Of a stretch of DNA of 64,000 nucleotides, positions 46,651 through 54,243 are shown one piece after another; position 1 is the stretch's first letter, and each line of letters begins with the position of its first letter. A program made the position numbers and the translations under genes. The stretch comes from Polymorphobacter_B sp038225475. GTDB taxonomy: Bacteria; Pseudomonadota; Alphaproteobacteria; Sphingomonadales; Sphingomonadaceae. The stretch spans positions 62,001 to 126,000 of the forward strand of contig JBBRRA010000003.1 of the NCBI GenBank assembly GCA_038225475.1. Reading direction: 5' to 3'. Under the pieces are notes generated by a model. The model was not told the origin of the DNA. It did no database searches and worked only from the letters and a program-made list of their open reading frames with translations.

Positions 46651-47532
46651 CTATTTGACGCCGATGAACGGCAGCGGACCATTGCCGCCATTATACGTCG
46701 GCAACTTGCCGTCCCATTTTTCGACCGCGCGCAGCGTGATGATCTCGGGGTTGGTCCGGATCGCCTCCGCCTCGACCTGGATCGACTTGGCGTCGCCCTC
46801 GGCCTTGGCGATGCGGGCATCGGCGTCGGCGCGCGCGGTCGCGACATTCGCCTGCGCCGCAAGGGCTGCCTGCTCATTGGCGATCTTGGCGTTGATCTGC
46901 GCCAACACCGCATCCGGAACGATGATATTGCCCGCCCAGTACAGCTGTTCGACCTGCAGCCCGACCGGCGTGAAATAGCGCTGCACGTCCTTCAGCGCAT
47001 CATTGACCAGCGCGGCCTTTTGCGGACCGTAAATCTGTTCGACGCCCAGTCCTGACGCGCGTTCGACGATGGCGTTGCGGATCGCGTTGCGCAGCGGCCC
47101 GGCGATGATCGCGTCCATGTCGGCACGGTAGCGCTGGAACAGGATCGGCGCGCGCAGCGGATCGACGTGATAGGCGACCGCGATATCGGCCTGCAGCCCC
47201 AGCCCGTTCTTGTCCTGAAAGCTGAACGCCTCATCGACGGTATTCTGTTCGGTTTTGCTGTGCGTCCACGCATAGGTGCGTGTGAACACCGGATATTCGT
47301 AGAAATTGACCCCCGGCGGCGCGAAATACCAGCCGACCGGCAGCGGCCGTGATACCACACCGGCGTCGGTGCCGATGTTGTTGACACGGATACCGACATA
47401 CCCCGGCAGTACGCGGAAAAACGCGTTTTGCAGGAAACCGATCGCCACCAGCCCCAGCACGACAAGGCCAGCCACCCACCCCACGCGTCGCAACGGTGAC
47501 CGCCGCTGCACGATCAGATCCGAATCAGTCAT
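46651..47532 (-). CDS. SPFH/prohibitin domain membrane protein
   Basis: The 293-residue protein has one N-terminal membrane helix (VGWVAGLVVLGLVAIGFLQ), then an SPFH domain (FFRVLPGYVGIRVNN through LRNAIRNAIVERASGLGVEQI) and a long Ala-rich coiled-coil of about 80 residues (AQINAKIANEQAALAAQANV). Such proteins form large membrane-associated rings and often modulate membrane proteases or microdomains. I chose ATG 47532, eight bases after AAGGA; ATG 47538 is two codons upstream. It overlaps the small membrane-protein gene before it by eight bases. Confidence 0.88.
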   Translation of the reverse strand: MTDSDLIVQRRSPLRRVGWVAGLVVLGLVAIGFLQNAFFRVLPGYVGIRVNNIGTDAGVVSRPLPVGWYFAPPGVNFYEYPVFTRTYAWTHSKTEQNTVDEAFSFQDKNGLGLQADIAVAYHVDPLRAPILFQRYRADMDAIIAGPLRNAIRNAIVERASGLGVEQIYGPQKAALVNDALKDVQRYFTPVGLQVEQLYWAGNIIVPDAVLAQINAKIANEQAALAAQANVATARADADARIAKAEGDAKSIQVEAEAIRTNPEIITLRAVEKWDGKLPTYNGGNGPLPFIGVK

Positions 47533-47749
47533 CGTCATGGTCCTTGGGGACAAGGAAAGGCCAGAGCCGCGTGCCGCCCCAGGCGACGACGGCCGGTACG
47601 CCAATCAACAAGCCGATCGCCGCCAGCAACGCGCTGTCGCGGTGCGAATCGATCAGTTCGGGCGCGATGAACAGCAGCAGCCACGCAGCTGCAGTGGCCG
47701 ACGCGGTGGCGACGACGACTGCAGCGATGCGGTGGCGGCGGATGGTCAT
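47525..47749 (-). CDS. Small two-helix membrane protein coupled to SPFH gene
   Basis: The 74-residue product has two hydrophobic helices (about 8-28 and 38-58) and an acidic C-terminus VPKDHDDD. I see no known family. ATG 47749 has AGGG five bases upstream; an in-frame start 18 bases earlier is possible. It overlaps the SPFH gene, so it may be an accessory subunit of that complex; this is inference from context. Confidence 0.65.
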   Translation of the reverse strand: MTIRRHRIAAVVVATASATAAAWLLLFIAPELIDSHRDSALLAAIGLLIGVPAVVAWGGTRLWPFLVPKDHDDD

Positions 47750-47813
47750 GTTACCCTGCCGTAACAATAGGCTTGGGCGCAGATGGGGACCAGCGCGCTT
47801 CGGTGCAACCCAG

Positions 47814-48203
47814 CTATGCGGCGGCGCTATGGCTCAGCATCGGGCCGAGCGCGCGGCCACCGAAAATATGCACATGCAGGTGCGGCACTTCCTGATGCGA
47901 ATGCGGTCCGGCGTTGGCGAGCAGACGGTAGCCGGGCTTCTCGAGGCCCAACTGCCGCGCCACCGCTCCGACGGCGCGGACGAAACCGGCAATCTCGGCA
48001 TCGGCCGCGTGGGCCGAAAAGTCCGCCCAGCTGACATAAGCGCCGCGCGGGATCACCAGCACATGCACCGGCGCCTGCGGATTGATGTCGTGGAAGGCGA
48101 CGGCAAAGTCGTCCTCGTACACGCGCTGCGCCGGAATTTCGCCGCGCAGGATGCGCGCGAAGATATTGCCGGGATCATAGGGAGCGCGTGCGGGGACCGT
48201 CAT
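47814..48203 (-). CDS. HIT family (histidine triad) protein
   Basis: The 129-residue protein is a Hint-type histidine triad hydrolase. The active motif is HLHVH at 108-112 with a further histidine at 101 (PHSHQEV), and the N-terminus NIFARILRGEIPAQRVYEDD is typical. Hint enzymes hydrolyse adenosine phosphoramidates and related nucleotides. ATG 48203 is chosen over upstream in-frame starts, as those precede without similarity. It follows hisE by two bases, the common alphaproteobacterial arrangement. Confidence 0.93.
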   Translation of the reverse strand: MTVPARAPYDPGNIFARILRGEIPAQRVYEDDFAVAFHDINPQAPVHVLVIPRGAYVSWADFSAHAADAEIAGFVRAVGAVARQLGLEKPGYRLLANAGPHSHQEVPHLHVHIFGGRALGPMLSHSAAA

Positions 48204-48205
48204 GC

Positions 48206-48523
48206 CTAATCCTTTCGTCCTGCCTTTTCCGCCAGTCCCGACACGCCCTCGCGGCGGTCGAGTTCGGCGCGGATGTCGTCGGGGCTGACACCCGCGTCGG
48301 CCAACAGCAACCACAGGTGGAACAGCGTGTCCGCGGCTTCGCCGATCAGCGCCGTGCGGTCCTGCGCGACGGCGGCGATGACGGTTTCGACCGCCTCCTC
48401 GCCAAATTTCTGCGCAAGTTTGACGCGGCCCTTGGCGGTCAGCTTGGCAACATACGACGCCGCCGGATCGCCGCCACGACGGTCGAGGATCGCGGCATAA
48501 ATGCGGTCGAGGGTGTCAGTCAT
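48206..48523 (-). CDS. hisE: Phosphoribosyl-ATP pyrophosphatase
   Basis: HisE catalyses the second step of histidine biosynthesis, hydrolysing phosphoribosyl-ATP to phosphoribosyl-AMP. The 105-residue protein has the all-alpha MazG-like fold with the metal-binding pattern KFGEEAVETVIAAV and EAADTLFHLWLLL. Normal length. It lies downstream of the ATPase that is inserted after hisF, 31 bases away. Confidence 0.96.
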   Translation of the reverse strand: MTDTLDRIYAAILDRRGGDPAASYVAKLTAKGRVKLAQKFGEEAVETVIAAVAQDRTALIGEAADTLFHLWLLLADAGVSPDDIRAELDRREGVSGLAEKAGRKD

Positions 48524-48554
48524 TGCGTCATCTGCCGTCTGCCGGGGTTCGTCG

Positions 48555-49331
48555 TCAATCACCGAGCAATCGAGCGAGCCGCGCCTCGGGATCGCGTAGG
48601 ATATCGAGCGTGACACGGTAGTGATCGGTGTCACGCAAAGCGACGCGCGCGATGCCATCGGCGCTCAACTCGTAGATCCACGCCTCGGGATAGGCCATAA
48701 GGATCGGCGAGTGCGTTGCGATGATGAACTGGCAATTTTCGGCGATCAGGTCGTGCATCCGCACCAGCATCGCCAGCTGCCGCTGCGGCGAAAGCGCCGC
48801 CTCGGGCTCGTCGAGGATATACAGGCCGTTCGCGCCGAAGCGGTGCTCCATCAGCGCCATAAACGACTCGCCGTGCGACTGTTCATGGAGCGAGGTGCCG
48901 CCGTATGAATCGATAACCTTTGGACCGCCCGGTTCTCGGTCAAGATGCTCGATGGTCGTCGCCAAGTTGAAATAGCTCTCGGCGCGAAGAAAAAAGCGGT
49001 TTCGCGGTTGCCTTGCCCCGCGCACCGGGCGCAGCACCGTCGCCAGCGACGAATGCGAGGCGCGCGTCGAAAAGGCGAAATTCTGCGTGCCGCCTTCGGC
49101 GTTCAGTCCCATCAAAACCGCAAGCGCTTCGACGATCGTCGACTTGCCCGAACCGTTTTCGCCGACAAGGAATGTTACCTTGGGGTGAAATTCAATCCGC
49201 TCGAGATCGCGCACCGCCGGGATCGACAGCGGGTAGCCGGCCGCATCGAGGTCGTCGTCCTTGAAACTGGCGCGCAGCAGATAGTGCCGGGCGTCGAACG
49301 ATGCGGCGCGTTCGGGCCACGGCAGGCTCAT
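48555..49331 (-). CDS. AAA/ABC-type ATPase inside the his operon
   Basis: The 258-residue protein is a predicted ATPase of the SMC/ABC-like type (COG3910-like). Walker A is GENGSGKST (57-65), signature region SHGES (152-156), Walker B LYILDEPE (170-177), and the H-loop histidine is H207 (ATHS). The span between Walker A and signature is too short for a long coiled coil, so it is not an SMC or OLD nuclease. No nuclease or partner domain is present. ATG 49331 overlaps the hisF stop as ATGA. Function is unknown; its position suggests only co-expression with histidine biosynthesis. Confidence 0.88.
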   Translation of the reverse strand: MSLPWPERAASFDARHYLLRASFKDDDLDAAGYPLSIPAVRDLERIEFHPKVTFLVGENGSGKSTIVEALAVLMGLNAEGGTQNFAFSTRASHSSLATVLRPVRGARQPRNRFFLRAESYFNLATTIEHLDREPGGPKVIDSYGGTSLHEQSHGESFMALMEHRFGANGLYILDEPEAALSPQRQLAMLVRMHDLIAENCQFIIATHSPILMAYPEAWIYELSADGIARVALRDTDHYRVTLDILRDPEARLARLLGD

Positions 49332-50089
49332 CGCCGCACCTCGATGCCTGCCGCTGCCATCCGCGCCTTGGCGGCGGCGACGGTTGCCTCGCCGAAGTGG
49401 AAGATCGACGCCGCGAGGACGGCGCTGGCGTGGCCTTGCACGACGCCCGCGACCAGGTCGTCCAGCCCGCCGACGCCGCCGCTCGCCACCACCGGCACCG
49501 GCACCGCGTCGGCGACGGCGCGGGTCAGCGCGAGGTCATAGCCCGACCGCGTGCCGTCGCGGTCCATGCTGGTCAGCAGAATTTCGCCTGCGCCGGCTTG
49601 TGCTGCGGCGACTGCGTACGCCACCGCGTCGATGCCGGTCGCGGTGCGGCCGCCGTGGGTGAAGATTTCCCAGCGCCCGGGCGATACCGCCTTGGCATCG
49701 ACCGCGACGACGATGCACTGGTCGCCGAAATGCGCCGCCAGCTCGGCGATCAACGCCGGGCGCTGAATGGCGGCGGTGTTGACCGCCACCTTGTCGGCCC
49801 CGCTGAGCAGCAGCGCGCGCGCGTCGTCGACCGAGCGGACCCCGCCGCCCACCGTCAGCGGCATGAAGCAGACATCGGCGGTGCGCCGCACGACATCGAG
49901 GATGGTGCCGCGCGCCTCGTGGCTGGCGGTAATGTCGAGGAAGGTCAGCTCGTCCGCACCCGCGGCGTCATAGGCGCGCGCCGCCTCGACCGGGTCGCCG
50001 GCGTCGCGCAGGCCGACGAAGTTGACGCCCTTCACCACGCGCCCGCCGGCAACGTCGAGGCAGGGGATGATGCGGACGGCCAGAGTCAC
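49328..50089 (-). CDS. hisF: Imidazole glycerol phosphate synthase, cyclase subunit
   Basis: HisF, with HisH, converts PRFAR and ammonia to imidazole glycerol phosphate and AICAR. The 253-residue TIM barrel has RIIPCLDVAGGRVVKGVNF with the catalytic aspartate, LTVGGGVRS, GADKVAVNTAA and VPVVASGGVGGLDDL. I place the start at GTG 50089, eight bases after AGGA, since the next residues TLAVRIIPCLD match the family N-terminus; earlier in-frame codons run into hisA. Confidence 0.96.
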   Translation of the reverse strand: MTLAVRIIPCLDVAGGRVVKGVNFVGLRDAGDPVEAARAYDAAGADELTFLDITASHEARGTILDVVRRTADVCFMPLTVGGGVRSVDDARALLLSGADKVAVNTAAIQRPALIAELAAHFGDQCIVVAVDAKAVSPGRWEIFTHGGRTATGIDAVAYAVAAAQAGAGEILLTSMDRDGTRSGYDLALTRAVADAVPVPVVASGGVGGLDDLVAGVVQGHASAVLAASIFHFGEATVAAAKARMAAAGIEVRR

Positions 50090-50099
50090 GCCAAAATCC

Positions 50100-50822
50100 T
50101 CATGCGGCGAGCCGCAGCGCTTGCGCAAGATCGAGGCGGCCGTCGTACAGCGCGCGACCGGTGATGACACCCTCGATCCCCGGCTGCCCGAGCAGCGCGC
50201 GGATATCGTCGAGCCCCGCGACGCCGCCACTCGCGATGACCGGGATCGCCGAAGCAGCGGCGAGCGCGACGGTCGCCGCGACATTGACGCCCTTCAGCAT
50301 GCCGTCGCGACCGACGTCGGTGAACAGCAGCGCGGCGACGCCCGCATCGGCAAAGCGTGCGGCAAGGTCGGCGACGGCGACGGTCGATACGCTCGCCCAG
50401 CCGCGCGTCGCGACCATGCCGTCCCGCGCATCGACCGCGACGACGATGCGCCCGGGGAAATCGCGTGCCGCCGCCTTGACGAGGTCGGGGTCGTCGAGCG
50501 CGGCGGTGCCCATCACGACGCGCGCGACGCCGAGCGCCAGCCAACGGTCGATGCTGGCGCGGCTGCGGATGCCGCCGCCGACCTGCACGCGCCCGGGGAA
50601 GGCGGCGACCACCGCCTCGACCGCCGCGCCGTTGACGGCTTCGCCCGCGAACGCGCCGTCGAGATCGACGACGTGCAGCGCGGTCGCGCCGACGGCGGCA
50701 AACGCGCGCGCCTGCGCGGCGGGGTCGTCGGCATAAACCGTGGCGCGCGCCATGTCGCCTTCGGCCAGCCGCACGCACTGCCCGCGCTTAAGGTCGATCG
50801 CCGGCCAGATCGTGAAGGTCAT
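50100..50822 (-). CDS. hisA: Phosphoribosylformimino-AICAR ribonucleotide isomerase
   Basis: HisA isomerises ProFAR to PRFAR in histidine biosynthesis. The 240-residue TIM barrel has IWPAIDLKRGQCVRLAEGD with the catalytic aspartate, VQVGGGIRS, and VIASGGVAGLDDI. ATG 50822 overlaps the hisH stop as ATGA; GTG 50831 three codons earlier is a less likely start. It is ten bases upstream of hisF. Confidence 0.96.
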   Translation of the reverse strand: MTFTIWPAIDLKRGQCVRLAEGDMARATVYADDPAAQARAFAAVGATALHVVDLDGAFAGEAVNGAAVEAVVAAFPGRVQVGGGIRSRASIDRWLALGVARVVMGTAALDDPDLVKAAARDFPGRIVVAVDARDGMVATRGWASVSTVAVADLAARFADAGVAALLFTDVGRDGMLKGVNVAATVALAAASAIPVIASGGVAGLDDIRALLGQPGIEGVITGRALYDGRLDLAQALRLAA

Positions 50823-51448
50823 GGCTGCCACCGCAAAAAATCCCCGAGAAACCGCAGCCCATAGGCCTGGCTCTTTTCCGGATGGAACTGGACGCCGACG
50901 ATATTGTCCGCGCCGACGACCGCTGCAAACGCTCTGCCATGATCGCTGACCGCGAGCACCTGGCCCGAGTCGGCGGGGTCGAAGCGGAAACTATGGACGA
51001 AATAGCCGGTGCCACCGAGGTCGGGAAACGCCGGGTGCGCGCCGGTCGGCGTCACCATATTCCACCCCATGTGCGGGATCTTGAGGTCCGCATCCGCAGG
51101 CGTCAGCCGGGTGACCGTGCCCGGCAGCCAGTCGAGCCCGGCATGGACGCCGTGTTCGTGCCCCTCGGTCGCGAGCAGCTGCATGCCGACGCAGATCCCT
51201 AGGAACGGCACGCCGCGACCGAAAACTGCCGAGCGCAACGCCGCTTCGAGCCCCGATCGGCCGCGCAGCGCACCGATGCACTGCGCGAACGCGCCGACGC
51301 CGGGCAGGACGATGCGGTCGGCGTTGGCGACGACATCGGGATCGCCGCTGACGATGACGGCTTCGGCTCCGGCGGCTTCGAGCGCCTTGGCGGCCGAGCG
51401 CAGATTGCCGGCACCGTAGTCGACGACAACCAGCCGCTCAGCTGCCAC
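50819..51448 (-). CDS. hisH: Imidazole glycerol phosphate synthase, glutaminase subunit
   Basis: HisH releases ammonia from glutamine for HisF. The 209-residue class I amidotransferase has VVVDYGAGNLRS at the N-terminus, the nucleophile in PFLGICVGMQLL, GWNMV after KIPHM, and the HPEKS triad part VGVQFHPEKS. GTG 51448 is chosen as it starts directly ahead of that N-terminus, overlapping hisB by 11 bases. Upstream in-frame codons lie within hisB. Confidence 0.96.
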   Translation of the reverse strand: MAAERLVVVDYGAGNLRSAAKALEAAGAEAVIVSGDPDVVANADRIVLPGVGAFAQCIGALRGRSGLEAALRSAVFGRGVPFLGICVGMQLLATEGHEHGVHAGLDWLPGTVTRLTPADADLKIPHMGWNMVTPTGAHPAFPDLGGTGYFVHSFRFDPADSGQVLAVSDHGRAFAAVVGADNIVGVQFHPEKSQAYGLRFLGDFLRWQP

Positions 51449-52034
51449 CCAGCGTGCCCTTGGTCGACGGCACCGCATCGGCCTTGCGCGGGTCGATTGC
51501 GACCGCCGCGCGCAACGCCTTGGCAACGCCCTTGAAGCAGCTTTCGACGATGTGATGATTGTTAACGCCGTACAGCGTCTCGATATGCAGCGTCAGCCCA
51601 GCCGCGCCGGCAAATGCCGCAAACCATTCCTTGAACAGTTCGGTATCCATCTCGCCGAGCCGCGGCTGCGTGAACGCGGTTTTCCAGACCAGATACGGCC
51701 GCCCCGAAATGTCGATCGCGACGCGGGTCAGCGTCTCGTCCATCGGGATATAGGCGTGACCATAGCGCGTGATGCCGGCGCGCGTGCCGAGCGCCTTGGC
51801 GACGGCCATGCCCAGCGCGATGCCGCTATCCTCGGTGGTGTGATGCGCGTCGATGTGCAGATCGCCGGCGGCCTGCAGGCTGATGTCGATCAGCGAATGG
51901 CGCGACAGCTGCTCGAGCATATGGTCGAGAAAGCCGATCCCGGTCGACACGGTATAGACGCCGGTGCCATCGAGATCGATCGTCACGTCGATCCGCGTCT
52001 CGGTCGTGTGGCGGTTGATGGTGGCTTGGCGCAT
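51438..52034 (-). CDS. hisB: Imidazoleglycerol-phosphate dehydratase
   Basis: HisB removes water from IGP to give imidazole acetol phosphate. The 198-residue monofunctional enzyme has the manganese-binding motifs GFLDHMLEQLSRH and DAHHTTEDSGIALG, and the second set HAYIPMDETLTR and NNHHIVESCFKG. Start ATG 52034 is preceded by GGAGGA. It is the first his gene in the leftward operon. Confidence 0.97.
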   Translation of the reverse strand: MRQATINRHTTETRIDVTIDLDGTGVYTVSTGIGFLDHMLEQLSRHSLIDISLQAAGDLHIDAHHTTEDSGIALGMAVAKALGTRAGITRYGHAYIPMDETLTRVAIDISGRPYLVWKTAFTQPRLGEMDTELFKEWFAAFAGAAGLTLHIETLYGVNNHHIVESCFKGVAKALRAAVAIDPRKADAVPSTKGTLGGS

Positions 52035-52091
52035 GGTTCCTCCGGTCGCGTGGCCGTTAGAGCATGGGCGCGCGAGGGGCAAGCGCGCGCC

Positions 52092-53249
52092 TTATGACAC
52101 CCCCAGCGCCGCCGCCGAGGCGGTCAGCTGCGATTGCACCGCGGGCGTATCGGCGAACGCCGCCTTGCCGTCGCGCAGCGCCGCACTTGCCCCGGCAGCG
52201 TCGCCCATGACGCTGCGCGCACGGATCAGCTTGGCCCAGCCGGCGGCATCGCGCGGATTGGTCTTGAGCCGGGTGGCGAGCTGTTCGACCATGCCGCGGA
52301 TCATCGCCTGTTGATCGGCCGGGGCCATCGTCTGTGCCGCCGCGATCTGCGCCGCGTCGGGACCGCGCGATGCTTCGGGCAAACGCCCCGCCAGATCGAC
52401 GCCTTCTTCCTTAGCAGTCTTTTCGACGAAGCTGCGCAGCTCGGGTGCCCAGGGGGCGCCGGCCGGGGCTGCGCGCAACAGTTGCACCCAATCGTCGAGC
52501 GCGCCCTTGCGGTCGCCGTGCTGGTCGCGTTGCAGCGCGAGGAAATACCGCGCACGCGGATCGGTCGCATCGAGACTGCGCGCGGCGGTGAACGCCGCGG
52601 TCGCCGTCGGTGTCACGACGCCGCCCGCCGCCTGCACCAGCGCCTCGCCGAGCGCCGACTGATACCCGACGCCCTTCGGATTGATCGCGACCGCCTTGGC
52701 ATAGGCTTTGGCCGCATCGTCGAAGCGCGCGGTCTGGAAATAGGTCGACCCGAGCAGCCGCCAGCCTTCCGGGTCGCCGGGGGCCTTGGCCATGCGCGTC
52801 TCGAGCTGCTTGACCATCGCGTCGATTGGCGGTTGCGTCTGGGCCGCTGTGTTCGCGGCAAGTTCGGGTGGCACGTCGACCGCCGTCGGCGTGGTCAGGT
52901 CGGGGCGACCGCGCACGGCATAGATGCCGGTTGCGGCAAGCGCGACGACCAGCCCGCTGCCCAGCGCCAGCCGCAGCGCGGCGGCTGGCTTCAGCCCCGT
53001 GCGCCGGGCGATGCCGACCCGGCTTTCGGTCAGCAGCCGACGCTTGAGTTCGGTGCGCAGCGCTTCGGCTTCGGCGGGTGCGACGGTGCCGCTGGCGACC
53101 TGGCCGTCAAGCTCGGCAAGCTGGTCACGGAGCACGCCGAGCACCGCCTCCTGCTCGGGCGGGGCCGCGTCGTAGCGGCGCACCAGTGGCACCGCCAGCC
53201 CCGCCGCGGCGATCGCAACCATCACCGTCAGCACGATCCACAACGTCAT
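52092..53249 (-). CDS. ccmI: Cytochrome c biogenesis protein CcmI
   Basis: CcmI is the apocytochrome chaperone of the system I cytochrome c maturation pathway. The 385-residue protein has two N-terminal membrane helices (4-24 and about 92-112) around a basic cytoplasmic coiled loop, then a periplasmic TPR region (PEGWRLLGSTYFQTARFDDA, KAYAKAVAINPKG) and a second helical repeat near the C-terminus. It is the last gene of the ccmF-G-H-I run, eight bases after ccmH. Confidence 0.9.
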   Translation of the reverse strand: MTLWIVLTVMVAIAAAGLAVPLVRRYDAAPPEQEAVLGVLRDQLAELDGQVASGTVAPAEAEALRTELKRRLLTESRVGIARRTGLKPAAALRLALGSGLVVALAATGIYAVRGRPDLTTPTAVDVPPELAANTAAQTQPPIDAMVKQLETRMAKAPGDPEGWRLLGSTYFQTARFDDAAKAYAKAVAINPKGVGYQSALGEALVQAAGGVVTPTATAAFTAARSLDATDPRARYFLALQRDQHGDRKGALDDWVQLLRAAPAGAPWAPELRSFVEKTAKEEGVDLAGRLPEASRGPDAAQIAAAQTMAPADQQAMIRGMVEQLATRLKTNPRDAAGWAKLIRARSVMGDAAGASAALRDGKAAFADTPAVQSQLTASAAALGVS

Positions 53250-53257
53250 TTCAGGCT

Positions 53258-53713
53258 CTATCCTTCGCGGAGCAGCGCATCGACGCGCGCCGCTTCTTCG
53301 GCGCTCAACGCGCCATTGTCATCCGGCGTGACGCGGCGGCGGCCGAAATAGGCGACCACGCCGATGCCGCCGATCAGCACGAACGCCGCCGGACCCAGCC
53401 AGAGCAGCAGCGTCGCGCGCTCGAACGGCGGCTTGAGCAGCACATAATTGCCGTAGCGCGCCACAAGATACTCGATCGCCTGATGATCGCTATCGCCGCG
53501 CGTCAGCCGCTCGCGCACGAGCAGCCGCAGGTCGCGAGCCAGCGGCGCATCCGAATCGTCGATCGTCTGATTCTGGCAGACGACGCAGCGCAACTGCTGA
53601 CTGATGACGCGGGCCCGCGCCTCGAGCCGGGGATCGCGCAGCATCTCGTCGGGCAGCACCGCCAGCGTCGGCGCGGCCAACATGATTGCGATCAGCGCGA
53701 TCAGCCACCTCAT
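53258..53713 (-). CDS. ccmH: Cytochrome c-type biogenesis protein CcmH
   Basis: CcmH is the membrane-anchored thiol-oxidoreductase that presents reduced apocytochrome to the haem lyase. The 151-residue protein has a signal segment, the motif LRCVVCQNQTI with C43 and C46, and one C-terminal membrane helix (LLLWLGPAAFVLIGGIGVV). Start ATG 53713 overlaps the ccmG stop as ATGA. Length is as in single-domain CcmH proteins of alphaproteobacteria. Confidence 0.95.
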   Translation of the reverse strand: MRWLIALIAIMLAAPTLAVLPDEMLRDPRLEARARVISQQLRCVVCQNQTIDDSDAPLARDLRLLVRERLTRGDSDHQAIEYLVARYGNYVLLKPPFERATLLLWLGPAAFVLIGGIGVVAYFGRRRVTPDDNGALSAEEAARVDALLREG

Positions 53714-54243
53714 GCCTCGGCCTTCAGCTTGGCGAGCATGGGCCGCAAGGTCTGGTCCCAATCCTGCGGGGTGATCGGCCCGATCTGCTTGTAGCGGACG
53801 CGGCCGTGCCGATCGATGACAAAGGTTTCGGGCACGCCGGTGACGCCAAGGTCGATGCCGGTGCGCGCGGTCGGGTCGCTGGCGATGCTCCGGTACGGAT
53901 TGCCCAGCTTGGCCAGCCAGCGCGTCGCGTTTTCGGGTGTGTCCTTCCAGTCGAGGCCATAGACCGCGACACCTTCGGCGGCGATCCGCGTCAGCATCGG
54001 GTGCTCCTGCGGACACGCCGCGCACCATGATGCAAAGACGTTGAGCAGCTTGGGTTCGCCGACGAATGTCGCACTGCCGAACCCCGGCGTGGCGGCGTCG
54101 AGCCCCGCCAGCGCGAACGGCGGCAACGGCCGGTTGATCAACGCCGATGGCAGCTTCGCCGGGTCGCCCTGCAGGCCGACTGCGAAGAACGCGGCGATTC
54201 CGGCGAACAGCAACACGGGCAATAGGTACAGCAGCCGCATCAT
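53710..54243 (-). CDS. ccmG: Thiol:disulfide interchange protein CcmG (DsbE)
   Basis: CcmG is a membrane-tethered periplasmic thioredoxin that reduces disulfides for cytochrome c maturation. The 177-residue protein has an N-terminal membrane helix (LLYLLPVLLFAGIAAFFAV) and a thioredoxin domain with WCAAC, cysteines C74 and C77, plus TGVPETFVIDRHG with the cis-proline. The family acidic residue region is present. The start at 54243 overlaps the ccmF stop as ATGA. Confidence 0.95.
   Translation of the reverse strand: MMRLLYLLPVLLFAGIAAFFAVGLQGDPAKLPSALINRPLPPFALAGLDAATPGFGSATFVGEPKLLNVFASWCAACPQEHPMLTRIAAEGVAVYGLDWKDTPENATRWLAKLGNPYRSIASDPTARTGIDLGVTGVPETFVIDRHGRVRYKQIGPITPQDWDQTLRPMLAKLKAEA

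Noticed and set aside
48555..49331. Idea that the ATPase is a defence ATPase (Septu, retron or OLD-like)
   Set aside because: No nuclease partner or reverse transcriptase is next to it; both neighbours are histidine genes and composition is native.
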